This document shows, piece by piece, positions 34,466-44,176 of a stretch of DNA of 64,000 bases (position 1 is the first letter of the stretch; each line of letters begins with the position of its first letter). This DNA is from Ricinus communis (lineage: Eukaryota; Streptophyta; Magnoliopsida; Malpighiales; Euphorbiaceae): NCBI RefSeq assembly GCF_019578655.1, contig NC_063262.1, positions 14,391,582-14,455,581 of the forward strand. Reading direction: 5' to 3'. Made by a program: the position numbers and the translations under genes. Under the pieces are notes generated by a model that did no database searches, was not told the DNA's origin, and was given only the letters and a program-made list of their open reading frames with translations.

Positions 34466-34805
34466 ATTAGTAAACAAAAAGGTCTATCATAATTACAATA
34501 AACTAAACTGACTATTTGACATTAAGAATGAGAGGAAAATGCATTCTTTTGCTTCCAGGTTTATTTCTTTATCCAATTAAATCCAAATTTATCCAAAGTT
34601 TTGAATATATGCGCCTCATTTAATTTGTAATTCATACAAAATAAACTTTTGTTTATACTACTAATATGAATATAAATTGGGTACCATAACAAATTTTTTT
34701 ATTCTACCTTTCATATATTCACCACCGATTCTCACTTTTATCTCTCATAAATAGGTACTTTCTTTCACTTTCTCTCAAAATAAACAACCCATTTCTACTA
34801 TTTTT
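34466..34805. other. AT-rich stretch before the Tat element
   Basis: No coding signal or recognisable repeat seen. Confidence 0.4.
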
Positions 34806-35340
34806 TTAGGAAAGTTCACTATTGAGAACAATAACTATAAGGATAACGAAGTAGAGGAAGATAGTAATGTTAAGGACACTGCAAGAAAGCTAAAACTCAT
34901 AAATAAATTGAGTAAGAAAGAGGAAGCAAGTGAAAAAAGAAAAAGAAAGGGAGAGTGAGAAAAAAGAGTACTAAAGAGAAACCAGAATTAGAAGAAGAAG
35001 AAATAGAGAAAGCTAAGTCAACTGAGGAGGAGTCTTATAAAAAGGAGAAATCAGAAGAGAAGGAAGAAAGCAAATGCATAGAGGATGCAGAGGAATAGAA
35101 GGAGATATCTAGAAAAGAAAAAGAGCCAACAATAGATCGTAAGACCTTGTATGATCTGACTGATCAAAAGTTTGCAGCAATGAGGACTGCAAGGCAATTA
35201 GAAAGAAAGAATTTCATGACAAGAAAATAGCAAAACACTACATTTTAACCTATACGCACATCAAGCCGATTAAGCAGAAGACAAGAAGGCTAAGGCTGGA
35301 ATGGGTAGAGATAATTCGAAAGAAGGTCTTTAAGCAGGTT
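34806..35340 (+). pseudogene. Charged linker upstream of Tat RT
   Basis: Lys/Glu-rich plus-strand text, for example repeated EEE/KKE runs around 34850-35120 and IDRKTLYDLTDQKFAAMRTA at about 35133-35190. Stops interrupt it. Position and composition fit the gag-pol linker of Tat elements; no catalytic motif is visible. Confidence 0.45.
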
Positions 35341-36252
35341 CCTCGATGTAGTCAACTATCCAGAATAGTCGGCGAATATCATCCTAGTCCCAAAGAAAGA
35401 TGGAAAAGTAAGGATGTGCGTGTATTATCAAGACTAGGCATGCCCTAAGGATAATTTTCCCCTTCCTCACATAGATGTGATAGTCGACAGTGCCACTTCC
35501 AATGCAATGTACTCTTTCTCTGATGGTTTCTCCGTGTATAACCAGATCATGATGGTAGTAGTGGATGAGCTAAAGACGCATTCATCACCAAATGGGTACG
35601 TATTGCTATAAATCTATGCCTTTTTTTGGACTAAAGAATGTGAGGGCAACTTATTAGAGAGCAGCCACTACCTTGTTTCACAACATAATGCACAAGAAGA
35701 TGGAGGTGTATATAGATGATATAATGGTAAAGTCTAAAATAAGAAAAGAGCATTTCCCGGCTCTTAATAAGTTCTAAGGATGAGTGGAAATGTATAACTT
35801 GAGGCTTAATCCGAAGAAGAGCATATTTGAAGTAACATTAAGGAAGCTGCTAGGTTACATAGTGAATCAGCAGGGAATAGAGATCGATCTAGACAAGTTA
35901 AAGGCTATTCAGGAGATGACAATGCTGAAGATAGAGAAAGAGGTCATAGGATTTCTAAGAAGTTTGTAATACATTAATAGATTCATTTCTAAGCTTACAA
36001 TGGTTTATGATTCCATATTCAAGCTTTTGAGGAAACACCAACCCGTTGTATAGGATGAGCATTGTCAGAAAGCCTTTGATAGAATTAAAGAGTATCTAAT
36101 GAAGTCGCTGGTATTAAAGGCACCGAAGGATGGTAAGCCGTTGATCCTGTACTTAGCCTTGGAAAAGGCAGCTGTGGGGCTAATGGTAGCACAGAGTGGG
36201 CCTAACGATATGGAACATGCAGTCTATTATCTCAGTAAGAAATTATTGCCTT
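35341..36252 (+). pseudogene. Tat reverse transcriptase and first RNase H, left part
   Basis: VPKKDGKVRMC at about 35390-35422, PLPHIDVIVD and FSDGFSVYNQ mark the fingers and palm. VYIDDIMVKSK at about 35708-35740 is the catalytic DD box. MYNLRLNPKKS and LLGYIVNQQGIEID follow in the 35784-35969 frame. The connection and RNase H start with KAPKDGKPLILYLALEKAAVG and end in AVYYLSKKLLPY, where viral sequence begins. Frames change at least four times. Confidence 0.8.
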
Positions 36253-38952
36253 ATGTCTCTAAGATCAATGGACACTTTATCTGGGATTGTGATCCTTCGA
36301 AGTGTGATCCCGGATGTGCTTGTCAAGAAGATCTTGATGATCTTGAAACCAGACCCAAAAGAAACAAAACTTGGAGAAGGAAACATGCTTGTACTGGTCC
36401 ACGTCAGCATGATAAGGATGATGACCAGCCTGATCCCTTCCATGCTCCTTCTCAACCCAAGAAAGCTAGTCCTTGGATCGGACTCCCTCCGGAAAAGAAC
36501 AAACCCATGAAGATGACTATTTACAAAGATGCTTCCAGGATCTTGGAAGGAAGAAGGACTCTTGACCTGTCCTCCTCCACTACCGCTTGTTCTTGCTCCT
36601 TTGAACCAGTTAGAGTTCCAGAGGTAGCTGCGATTCCTTGCTTCATGATGAATTCCGAGGATTTTCCACCTTTGGAAAGAAAGGAAAATGAGCAATCAAA
36701 GATACCTGCACGTCCTTTTATTGGAAAAGATACAGTACAACCTGCAGGTACTTTAGCTCCTCTCTCAGCTGCAGAAGAAGTCTTAAATTGGCAAACCAAT
36801 AACGCTGTTGCTCAGAATCAGTATCTGAAGAAGATTGATAATAGACTTTCACAAGTCTATGAAAAAACAAGTTCTATTGAAGCTCATGTTACTTCTTTCA
36901 GACAAGAAGCCTTGCAACTACATACAAAGCTTTCATCCAGGCTGTCTAAACTTGAGCAAGAAATGCAACAGATACTAGCATCTCAGCCTACATCACCTCT
37001 ATTCTTGCAAAAGGATAGAGAAATCTTAAGGCTGAAGGAGCAGCTCAGAGAAATAGAGAGAGACCTTTATCCTACCAAACATCCTGTCTCCTCTCCACTC
37101 AATTTTCCTATTTCTACACCCCATCCTTTTATGTCTTCGGTTATACCCTTCAAACAATATGCCACAGTTTCAGATCTGGTGCCCAGAGCATCCAAGCCAG
37201 CAAAAGGGTATCTTCTAAAACTTCATCTTCTTTCCTCACAACCTACAAAAGACAAAGGACCTGCAAAGCCACAGTTTGTCATACAGCATACAACTCCTAT
37301 CTCAACTACCTCATCGAGTCGTATGTTTCAGATTCAGATCTGTCTCGATTGAACTTCAACGATCTAGTTCTTATTCTTCTAACCAAGAAACTAGATCCTC
37401 TGTTTCCACAATTGAATCCCGTGGTACTAGGTTCTCATGTGTTAATGAACACACAACAAGAACCAGACCTTACGGAAGAGCCAGACTTTCTGAGAAGAGA
37501 CGGAAGATCGAGAATCCCTCGCTCCGAAACTTCTCTCCCTCCAAAACCAGCCCTCCGGTCCTTGGTTTTCTCTAGATACAGTGCCACCATCTCAATGGAG
37601 GAATAAAATCTTAGAATTCAATGCTTGGCTTGATCTCCGGGATGATAAATCCTCGCCTAATCTCTAGCGTCCTAACAGAATTCACATCAAGATTTACCGG
37701 CACCTTACGAGAATGGTTCTCCCATTTATCCGAGTATCAAAGGATACGATTTGTTCAACTTGGTTCTGTTGCTCAAGCTCAGCGCATATTCACCAACAAT
37801 TTTTGGGTGATTACAATTTAATCTTCGGACAACGGAAAACAAGAATATTTTGATCGTAAATGCTGTTCCATGAAGAGAAAAGATCTAGAAACCCACTATG
37901 TTCATATGTCCAAACTCTATTATGAACTCACTGGGCCCAACAGTGATGATCTCAAATATACTTTTGTCGTACTCTCACTCAAGAAATGCGGCCTGAAATT
38001 CAACGCATGATGACAGAGACTCACAGAGATATCACTCATATTTCTCTCGGGAAATCCGGCAATTCACTCTAGCCACTCGGACAAGATGTGTGAACAGCAG
38101 AAACTATTCAAAAAAATTGCAAAAGGAGAAGCGTTGCTAAAGAACTTATGCAACAGGGATTATCTTCAAATCAAATGCAAAGAGAAACACTGTGACTGCA
38201 GATCAAAAAAGAAAAAACATTTTTCTTCTTATTCCAAGGAATCCTCTCATCACAAGCAGAAAAAGGGAAGAAAGATACGCTGGTTCAGAAAGAAGTCAAC
38301 AAACAAGCGTAAATCAGATCGGTGCTACATCTGTGGCCAAAGAGGACACTATGCAAAGAAATGTCCTAACAAGCCGAAACAAACTGTTGCTCTTCTTCAT
38401 CAATTGAAAGATTCATGTCCAGAAGATCTATCGGACCATGATCTTGAATCACTTTTTTCAGAAGAAGAAATGGCTTCTTCCCAAACACTCTTTGCCTTTC
38501 CTTGTTCAGATTCCAGTACAGATGAAGATTCTTCTGATGAAGAAACTTCTATCTTAACCATAGGACCTACACTTCAAGTCAAAATTGAACCTCCAGACAG
38601 TCCACAGACTCAGACTCCTGAAAGTTTTCACTGGTTATCTCCTTTACCATCACCAGAAACCATCCTTGCAGATATAGCCTACTTCATTCCTGATGAACCA
38701 CATCCCTACATAATACCTACACCAGTACAGTCCAACTCTTCTTCCTCAACACTATCTATTCCTAGTTTTCCAGAAAACATAGGAAGTCCATCTTCTCCAG
38801 AATCTCCAGAAATCACCACAGCACAACCAGTTCATCCTACACCCCTGGTTTCTATTCACATCCTTCCTGGCAAATATGACAGGCCTGTTCCTGTTACTGC
38901 ACTATTGGACACTGGTTCTCATTGTACCATGTTGAATCCAGATGCTCTGCCC
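36253..38952 (+). pseudogene. Pararetrovirus coat protein to protease start (copy 2, plus piece)
   Basis: Begins in frame with the preceding Tat text at YVSKINGHF. The 36099-37352 frame holds the Cys-rich CDPSKCDPGC motif and the coiled segment. The core TLREWFSHLSEYQRIRF is at about 37700-37752. The 38086-38964 frame holds CYICGQRGHYAKKC at about 38324-38365, the Ser/acidic tail and the protease site LLDTGSHCTML at about 38905-38937. It stops at ALP, where the inverted piece begins. At least four frame breaks, clustered at about 37290-37350 and 37560-38080. Confidence 0.75.
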
Positions 38953-38954
38953 AG

Positions 38955-39154
38955 CTCAGCTTAGAGAAAGACTGGTTACGTCGGAAGACAGCATAAGGGT
39001 TGAGAATTGGGACAAGAGAATTTTGAATTTGAGCGGTTTCTGGAATATGGGATATTTCTACTAGATTATCGATCTTATCTGTAATGTATTGTTTACATAA
39101 AGTAGGTAATGAGAGAGAAGAGGTTTGGACAATAGGATTTGAAGTTGTTTCCAT
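38955..39154 (-). pseudogene. Start of the viral polyprotein ORF (copy 2, minus piece)
   Basis: Starts at the ATG at 39154 (METTSNPIVQ, as at 15868 in copy 1) and runs through the leader ORF to the join with the plus piece, after which the codons are foreign. Only the first 60 or so codons are viral. Confidence 0.7.
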
Positions 39155-39183
39155 GTTTGTAGATGAGTTTCTTCTTCTCTAAA

Positions 39184-39201
39184 CCAGAGGCTCTGATACC
39201 A
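39184..39201 (-). other. Viral primer binding site (copy 2)
   Basis: Reverse complement reads TGGTATCAGAGCCTCTGG, the initiator tRNA-Met site, 30 bp before the viral ATG at 39154. It is a longer match to the tRNA than the copy 1 site. Confidence 0.85.
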
Positions 39202-39823
39202 AATGGACGCCGAGAGCTGTTCATGCTATAATCCTCATGCTGTAAACTCAAGGAGGATATCCTTACTCAAGGCAAGAGAGTTTCTTTAAACTAAGACCAA
39301 AGAGGCACCTCGCCATGGGGGTCTTCCTGCTTCTTTGAAACTCGAATAGCCGAGTTAGTCGAGTTAGCTCTTTTGGATTATAACAGAAACAGATCGTAGC
39401 AACAGCTAATTCATTGCCATAGGATAGAGAAGAAGAATAGAGAGAAATTAGAAAGCCATGAAAGATAAGAGAAAGATAAGTGTTTTATTCCTTACACAAC
39501 TTGATTTACAAGAGAGACGATCTTCCCTTTATATAGGAGGAAGGGAGATGTCAAGATAAACTTACAAACCACAATTTCTTGCCACCTGGCAAGAGTACTA
39601 TGCTTTATGCATGCGTAAAAAGGAATATATTCCTTTTCATAAAGACGAAAACATGTGACATAAAAAGCCAAAAAACATGTGACATAAAAAGCCAAAATAT
39701 CTACTTTAAGTACAATAATATAGAGCATCTTCTTAGTGGAGCATCTTGCTTTTGTGAGTGCTTATCCGCTCTTCACCAAATACGCTTATTGGTAGGTCCA
39801 TGTTCTGAGTAGTCTTCATCGAG
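39202..39823 (-). promoter_or_regulatory. Pararetrovirus promoter and leader region (copy 2)
   Basis: Minus-strand counterpart of 15185-15822. The TATA box is TATATAAA (39528-39535, reverse complement), and AATAAA is at 39484-39489. One 67-bp unit with ACGCATGCAT and two TGTCACATG boxes lie upstream. No tandem duplication here. Confidence 0.8.
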
Positions 39824-40329
39824 TCATCCCGACTCACTTATGCCATAATTATGACGAATGCGTCGTGATGGGCCAGGTGTGTCAGATGAATGGCATCGAG
39901 GAGATTTTCGAGATATCTCTTGAGACAATAATTGAGAATCTGATGGAGGAGGTTCTTCTGGTTGTGACCATGGTTCTAGGAAAGCTGGGTTTAACTCCAT
40001 TGATGATGTGGCTTCATTTGGATGACTGGATGAAGTTGAAGGTGTTGAAGAAGTAGGAGAAATCAGTCGTCTTTGATCTGAGGGTCTCCTATGCATGCTG
40101 ATTACTGGAAATGCCTCATTAGTTGAATGATTGAGTTCATTCCCCTTATGAAGTAGAGCATGTTTGATAGTGAAAGGCATTTCTTCAAAGCGGCCATGGA
40201 AGGTTTTCCAGGGAGTGATGGTTGTTGAGACAGTGTCTTCTTTATTGTGTTGTTGGTGGAGAAAGAGGATGGTGTGGTAGGTTAAAGCCTTTGCATGATC
40301 TGTCATATTGAGGAGGCCTGCTTGATGAA
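39824..40329 (-). pseudogene. Pararetrovirus C-terminal region, distal part (copy 2)
   Basis: Frame from MTDHAKALTYHTIL to the Ser/Pro-rich tail. It ends early near 39824 (ISESG) because the SDDSDED tract has lost bases. It is separated from the upstream part by a one-base loss at about 40378-40396. Confidence 0.7.
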
Positions 40330-42131
40330 CTAATCTTCTGAGACGATGTTGCCATGCATAATGATTTTCAAATAATGTAAAAACGCCGGGCAGTGATGTG
40401 ACTTATTTTCTTCCCTATGCAAAAACCATAAGGTCTGTAGTAATGGAAGCTCTATGGGAAGATGATATAGACATGTAAGATACCAGAGGTACCAGAATTG
40501 CTCAGATGTTGAGGGAAATGTCTCTGTTATGGTAGGAAAGAGTCTCCATGGAAATGAAGCAGAGAAGTCTTCTGGATGAGGAACCACATCTTTATAAAAG
40601 GCTAAGATGCGTCTGTAAACCCAAAGTTCGAATTCAGGAATAGACAGGTTGGCTGGTTGATCTGGGTGTGTGGTTCGATGGCTAAACTGAGCCATAAAGA
40701 TAAAGAAAGAAGGACTAGGGGGATTTGTGAAGGGCTTGGAGAGGCGAGATAAGAAATCAGGAATTAGGTTCTTGTTGCCCTGGATGTGTTGAACTTCAAA
40801 ATCATATAGAGAGAACCACTCTTTCAGGCGGAGAAGCTGTTTATCAGGAATTTGGCGACCTTTGAACTCCAGAATACGAGGAAAATTGGAGTTGTCCATT
40901 CTGACAATGAAATGTCTTGAAACAAGGAAGAACTCGCATTTTTGAATTGCATACTTAACCGCCAGAATTTCTTTTATGTTGGAATGATAGTGAAGCTCAC
41001 TGTCTTTAAACTGTCCTGATACATACTTACATAATGATTCCTTCTTGTTTTGTTCTTGCAGAAGGAGAGCACCCCAAGCAAGGTCACTAGCATCAGTTTG
41101 CAGAATCAACTGTGCATCATCAGCAGGGATAGAGAGTGGAGGAGTCTTTTGGGCCAATTGTTTTAGTAGTTTAACTGCTTCAGTATGGGCTTGGGCCCAT
41201 GGGCTAGCATCCTTCTTCAGTTGAGCAGTTAGAACCTTTGTATGGGCTACGGCCTTTGGAATAAAGTCTCGAATGTAGTTGATTATGCCCAGAAATTGTT
41301 GAACTTGCTTTTTTGATAAATTCTCGTAAGTCCTCCTCACTGGTTGAATCATGGAAATAGAATGAGGAGTTGAAGAGGATGTCGCTGTGGAGGACAAATA
41401 GGAGACTTTAACAGTCTTGTCAAGTTGCCTGATAAAAATAGGATCCTGTTTTTGTACAGGCTGAGAACTTTGGTGCAGCTTTTCATAGTTTGTAATCCAC
41501 ACAGAAGGGATTAACTTTTCCAACTCTTCACGGGGCAGTTGTCTGGGAGTTTGAACTATTGTAGGAGTGAGACCACTATCAGCAAAGATGAAAACTGCAT
41601 CACCGTTAGAGAGGCCAGGAGTCTGTAGGTTAATGGCATGATCTTGTAACCTGTAGACTAGCTGATGATGAAGAGTAGCTGAGATTGTATCAGCAACTTG
41701 ATCTGCGCCTGTGATTTGTACCTGTACTTTCAGGGCTTGACTGAGATGAGGATCTTCTAAAGACATATTAAAATTAGGAAAAAACGTAAGTACTACGCTT
41801 CCTGCGTTAAGAGTTGTGACAATAGAACCAATCACAGCATGTTCATAGTTTAGATAACGAGTATCTAACAAAGAAAGTCTGGCAGTGACTGGAAGTCCTT
41901 GTCTTCCATGATAGGAAAGTACAAGTCTGATGGCACCAAAATGGAGATGGGTATATTTTTGTTGCTTCCATTGTTGAATGAAGTGGGATGGAATTTCTAA
42001 AGTCACATACTGTTCAGTGGTTACAGAAGAAAGAACACACTGAGAGAGGGAAGAAGACTGTACATATTCTTTTATGTTGACAGATGATCTGGAAATAATA
42101 TGTCTCAGTTGTCTAGAGAAAGACTGGTTAC
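40330..42131 (-). pseudogene. In-frame fusion: movement protein to RNase H and C-terminal region (copy 2)
   Basis: A 601-codon open frame. Its first 260 or so residues are the movement-protein region (EQYVTLEIPSHF, LLDTRYLNYEHAVIG, VVLTFFPNF). At about 41331-41337 it passes without a stop from VRRTYE to NLSKKQVQQFLG, the connection/RNase H start, then TDASDLAWGALL, DNSNFPRILEFKG, NKNLIPDFLSRL and the C-terminal region. Coat protein, protease and RT are missing; in copy 1 coordinates this removes 16787-20569 with the 7-bp text ACGAGAA at both ends. The deletion is intramolecular and microhomology-mediated by appearance. The frame stops at 40330 through a single-base loss. Confidence 0.8.
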
Positions 42132-42136
42132 ACATG

Positions 42137-42770
42137 TTTAGCCATCATATGGGCTACGAGGAATTTGAGACACTACTTCCATTCTTATAGGATGCAAGTA
42201 ATTTCAAAAATAGACCCGTTGAACTATTTGTTCAAAGCTTTGTCTCTTATAGAAAAGCTAGCTAGATGGTTGTGCTCCTAACAGTGTTCGACATTAAGTA
42301 CGTCACAAAGAAGGTAGTCAAGGGTAGTAATTTCAAAAATAGACCCGTTGAATTCTTAGCTCATAATGCAATCGAGGGAGATGACCCTTGGGGTTTAGAG
42401 TTTGCTGATGAAAATCTAGGGGAAATCAAGATCCAGGAATGGAAGAGGTACTTTGATGGAGCTATGAATTCAAGAGATGCAGGGTTAGGAGTAGTTCTGA
42501 TCCTGCTAGAAGAAGATGCTGCCAATGGCAAAGATATTAGACTTTAAAGTGACAAATAACATTGCGGAGTATGAAGCATGTTTATTTGGATTAGAAGTGG
42601 TCGTGGTAGTAGGTGCGAAGCAGTTGATGGTCTATGAGGACTTCATGCTAGTGATTCAACAAACCATCAAAGACTGGAAAGTGAAAGAAGAAAAGTTAAA
42701 GCCATATGTCAACTATCTCAAGACTTTGGTTTACAACTACTCTAAGTGTTCGTTCACACACTAGATAGTG
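42137..42770 (+). pseudogene. Tat RNase H end and archaeal-type RNase H
   Basis: CLAIIWATRNLRHYF and IDPLNYLFKALSLIEKLARW continue the first RNase H. FDIKYVTKKVVKG and FLAHNAIEGD lead to the second RNase H: YFDGAMNSRDAGLGVVL, VTNNIAEYEACLFGLE and VYEDFMLVIQQTIKDW. The catalytic pattern FDGA...AEYEA...YEDF has its third Asp position (usually GDS) changed to YED. Frame changes near 42260 and 42530. A 15-bp templated insertion lies near 42326-42340. Confidence 0.75.
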
Positions 42771-44018
42771 GATGCATTGCCATCCTATCATCTATGTAGG
42801 ACAACCCCTCGCATCTCCTAATGAAGCCATTGGTGATTGTGAAGTCTGGAGCACCTTATTATCAGGAAGACTGGATAATACAATTATAGACTGGATAATG
42901 CAAGTCTATCTGAAGGAGGTGACTATGAAGGAAAGGTATGCACTTCGGATCCAAGCTAGGAACTACATCAGCCACGAAGGAGTGTTGTACAAAAGGATAT
43001 TGTCCAGCTTCGATGTATTACTAAAGCAGAAGCACATGTTGTAATGGAAGAGATGCATTAAGGCAGATGTGGACCTCACATGAATGGCATAGTATTAACA
43101 AGAAAGGTTATGCATCAAGGTTATTACTGGTTGACAATGGAAAAGGATTGTATCGCTTTGGCAAGGAAATGCTGTGAGTCCCAACTCTACAATGACTTGA
43201 GTCACATACCTCTGACTGACCTTCCTAATTTGACATCTCCATGGCCTTTTGCAGCTTGGGAAATTGACATCATTAGAGAGATAAAGCCTCATTAAAATGG
43301 TCATTGTGGTATATAGTCATGGCAATTGACTACTTCTCTAAGTGGGTTGAGGTTGAGTCATTCACTACTATGGGGGCAAGACAGATGGCTAGGTTCATAG
43401 AGAGGAACTTGAACAGTAGGTATGACATTCCAAATCACTTTGTGACAAATAACGACGTGCAATTCATGGGTCAAATCGCAAACCTGTTAGTAGAATACAA
43501 GATCGAACATCACAGGTCTTCTCTGTACATACCTCAAGCGAATGTAGTGGTGCAAGCGACCAAAAAGATTTTGAAGAAAATATTCTCAAATATGGTATGG
43601 AATCACAAGGATTGGTCATTTTGTTTACCCTTTGCACTTTGGAGAATTGAAATCTTTGAGAGTTGTGTTAGAGGCTGAAATACCACAGTATTAGTGGGTC
43701 GAGTAAAGATAATAGTAGTTAGTTGTGATCGATGAAAAGAGAATGAAGGCCTTTTATCACATGTAGTTATACCAGAAGCGAATAGCTAGGGCATTCAATA
43801 AGAAAGTAAAGCCACATAAAATCAGAGCCGGTGATTTGGTGTTAAAACACAAAAGACCTACTTCATTCAATCTAAAAGGGAAGTTCATACCTAATTGGAA
43901 AGGCCCATACTTGGTAAAGAAAATCCTGCCTAAAGGTGCCATTAAGATCTCAAACATGGAAGGGAATGAGTTCTCTGAGCCAATTAATCGGGATCATCTC
44001 AAGAAACACTTTGTATAA
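42771..44018 (+). pseudogene. Tat integrase remnant
   Basis: MKERYALRIQARNYISHEGVLYKR opens the zinc-binding region, followed by HQGYYWLTMEKDCIALARKC. The core has WPFAAWEIDIIREIKP, AIDYFSKWVEVESFT, VTNNDVQFMG and HRSSLYIPQANVVVQATKK; the last should read PQ-NGQ-E, so the Glu region is damaged. The tail AGDLVLKHKRP...PNWKGPYLVKKILPKGA ends at 44018. Several frame changes. Confidence 0.8.
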
Positions 44019-44176
44019 AAATAATAAATAATAGAAAAACACAGCCCATTGATCAGAAAACCTGAAAAAGGCTAGTCAGGAAAAAATTAAGGCAATATTA
44101 GAGAAAATAATAAGCTCAAAAACTGAAAAGATTGGTTGATGACAAGAGTTGTATCATGAGAAATCAAAATGTATAT
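44019..44176. other. Tat 3' non-coding segment
   Basis: Short non-coding stretch between the integrase end and the TGTTAGCA that starts the LTR-like sequence. No clear polypurine tract. Confidence 0.4.

Larger units (their letters stand above)
36253..42131. mobile_element. Endogenous pararetrovirus copy 2: two head-to-head pieces
   Basis: A plus-strand piece (36253 to about 38952) covers the coat protein, zinc knuckle and protease start. It abuts a minus-strand piece (42131 down to about 38955) that covers the movement protein, RNase H, C-terminal region, promoter, primer site and start of the leader ORF. The minus-strand piece starts and ends in the same viral text (about 25 bp around AGAAAGACTGGTTAC at 38965-38979 and 42117-42131), so it is a unit in its own right, about 3.15 kb round. 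Both outer borders fall inside Tat RNase H coding sequence. RT is absent from both pieces. Confidence 0.85.
34806..44018 (+). mobile_element. Tat-lineage Ty3/gypsy retrotransposon, decayed, split by pararetrovirus copy 2
   Basis: Plus-strand pieces are a Lys/Glu-rich linker, RT, RNase H, a second (archaeal-type) RNase H and integrase. The second RNase H between RT-RNase H and integrase, together with LRHYF...IDPLNYLF, marks the Tat/Ogre lineage. Coding text stops in SKKLLPY at about 36250 and resumes with LAIIWATRNLRHY at 42138; the interval is viral. About 10 codons of the element are missing at the join. gag, protease and the 5' LTR are not recognised. An LTR of matching type follows from 44177. 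Confidence 0.75.

Noticed and set aside
36253..42131. Two components of a bipartite viral genome
   Set aside because: The two pieces together still lack RT, and the deletion has microhomology ends typical of rearrangement; a deleted derivative is simpler. Kept only as something to test by recurrence.
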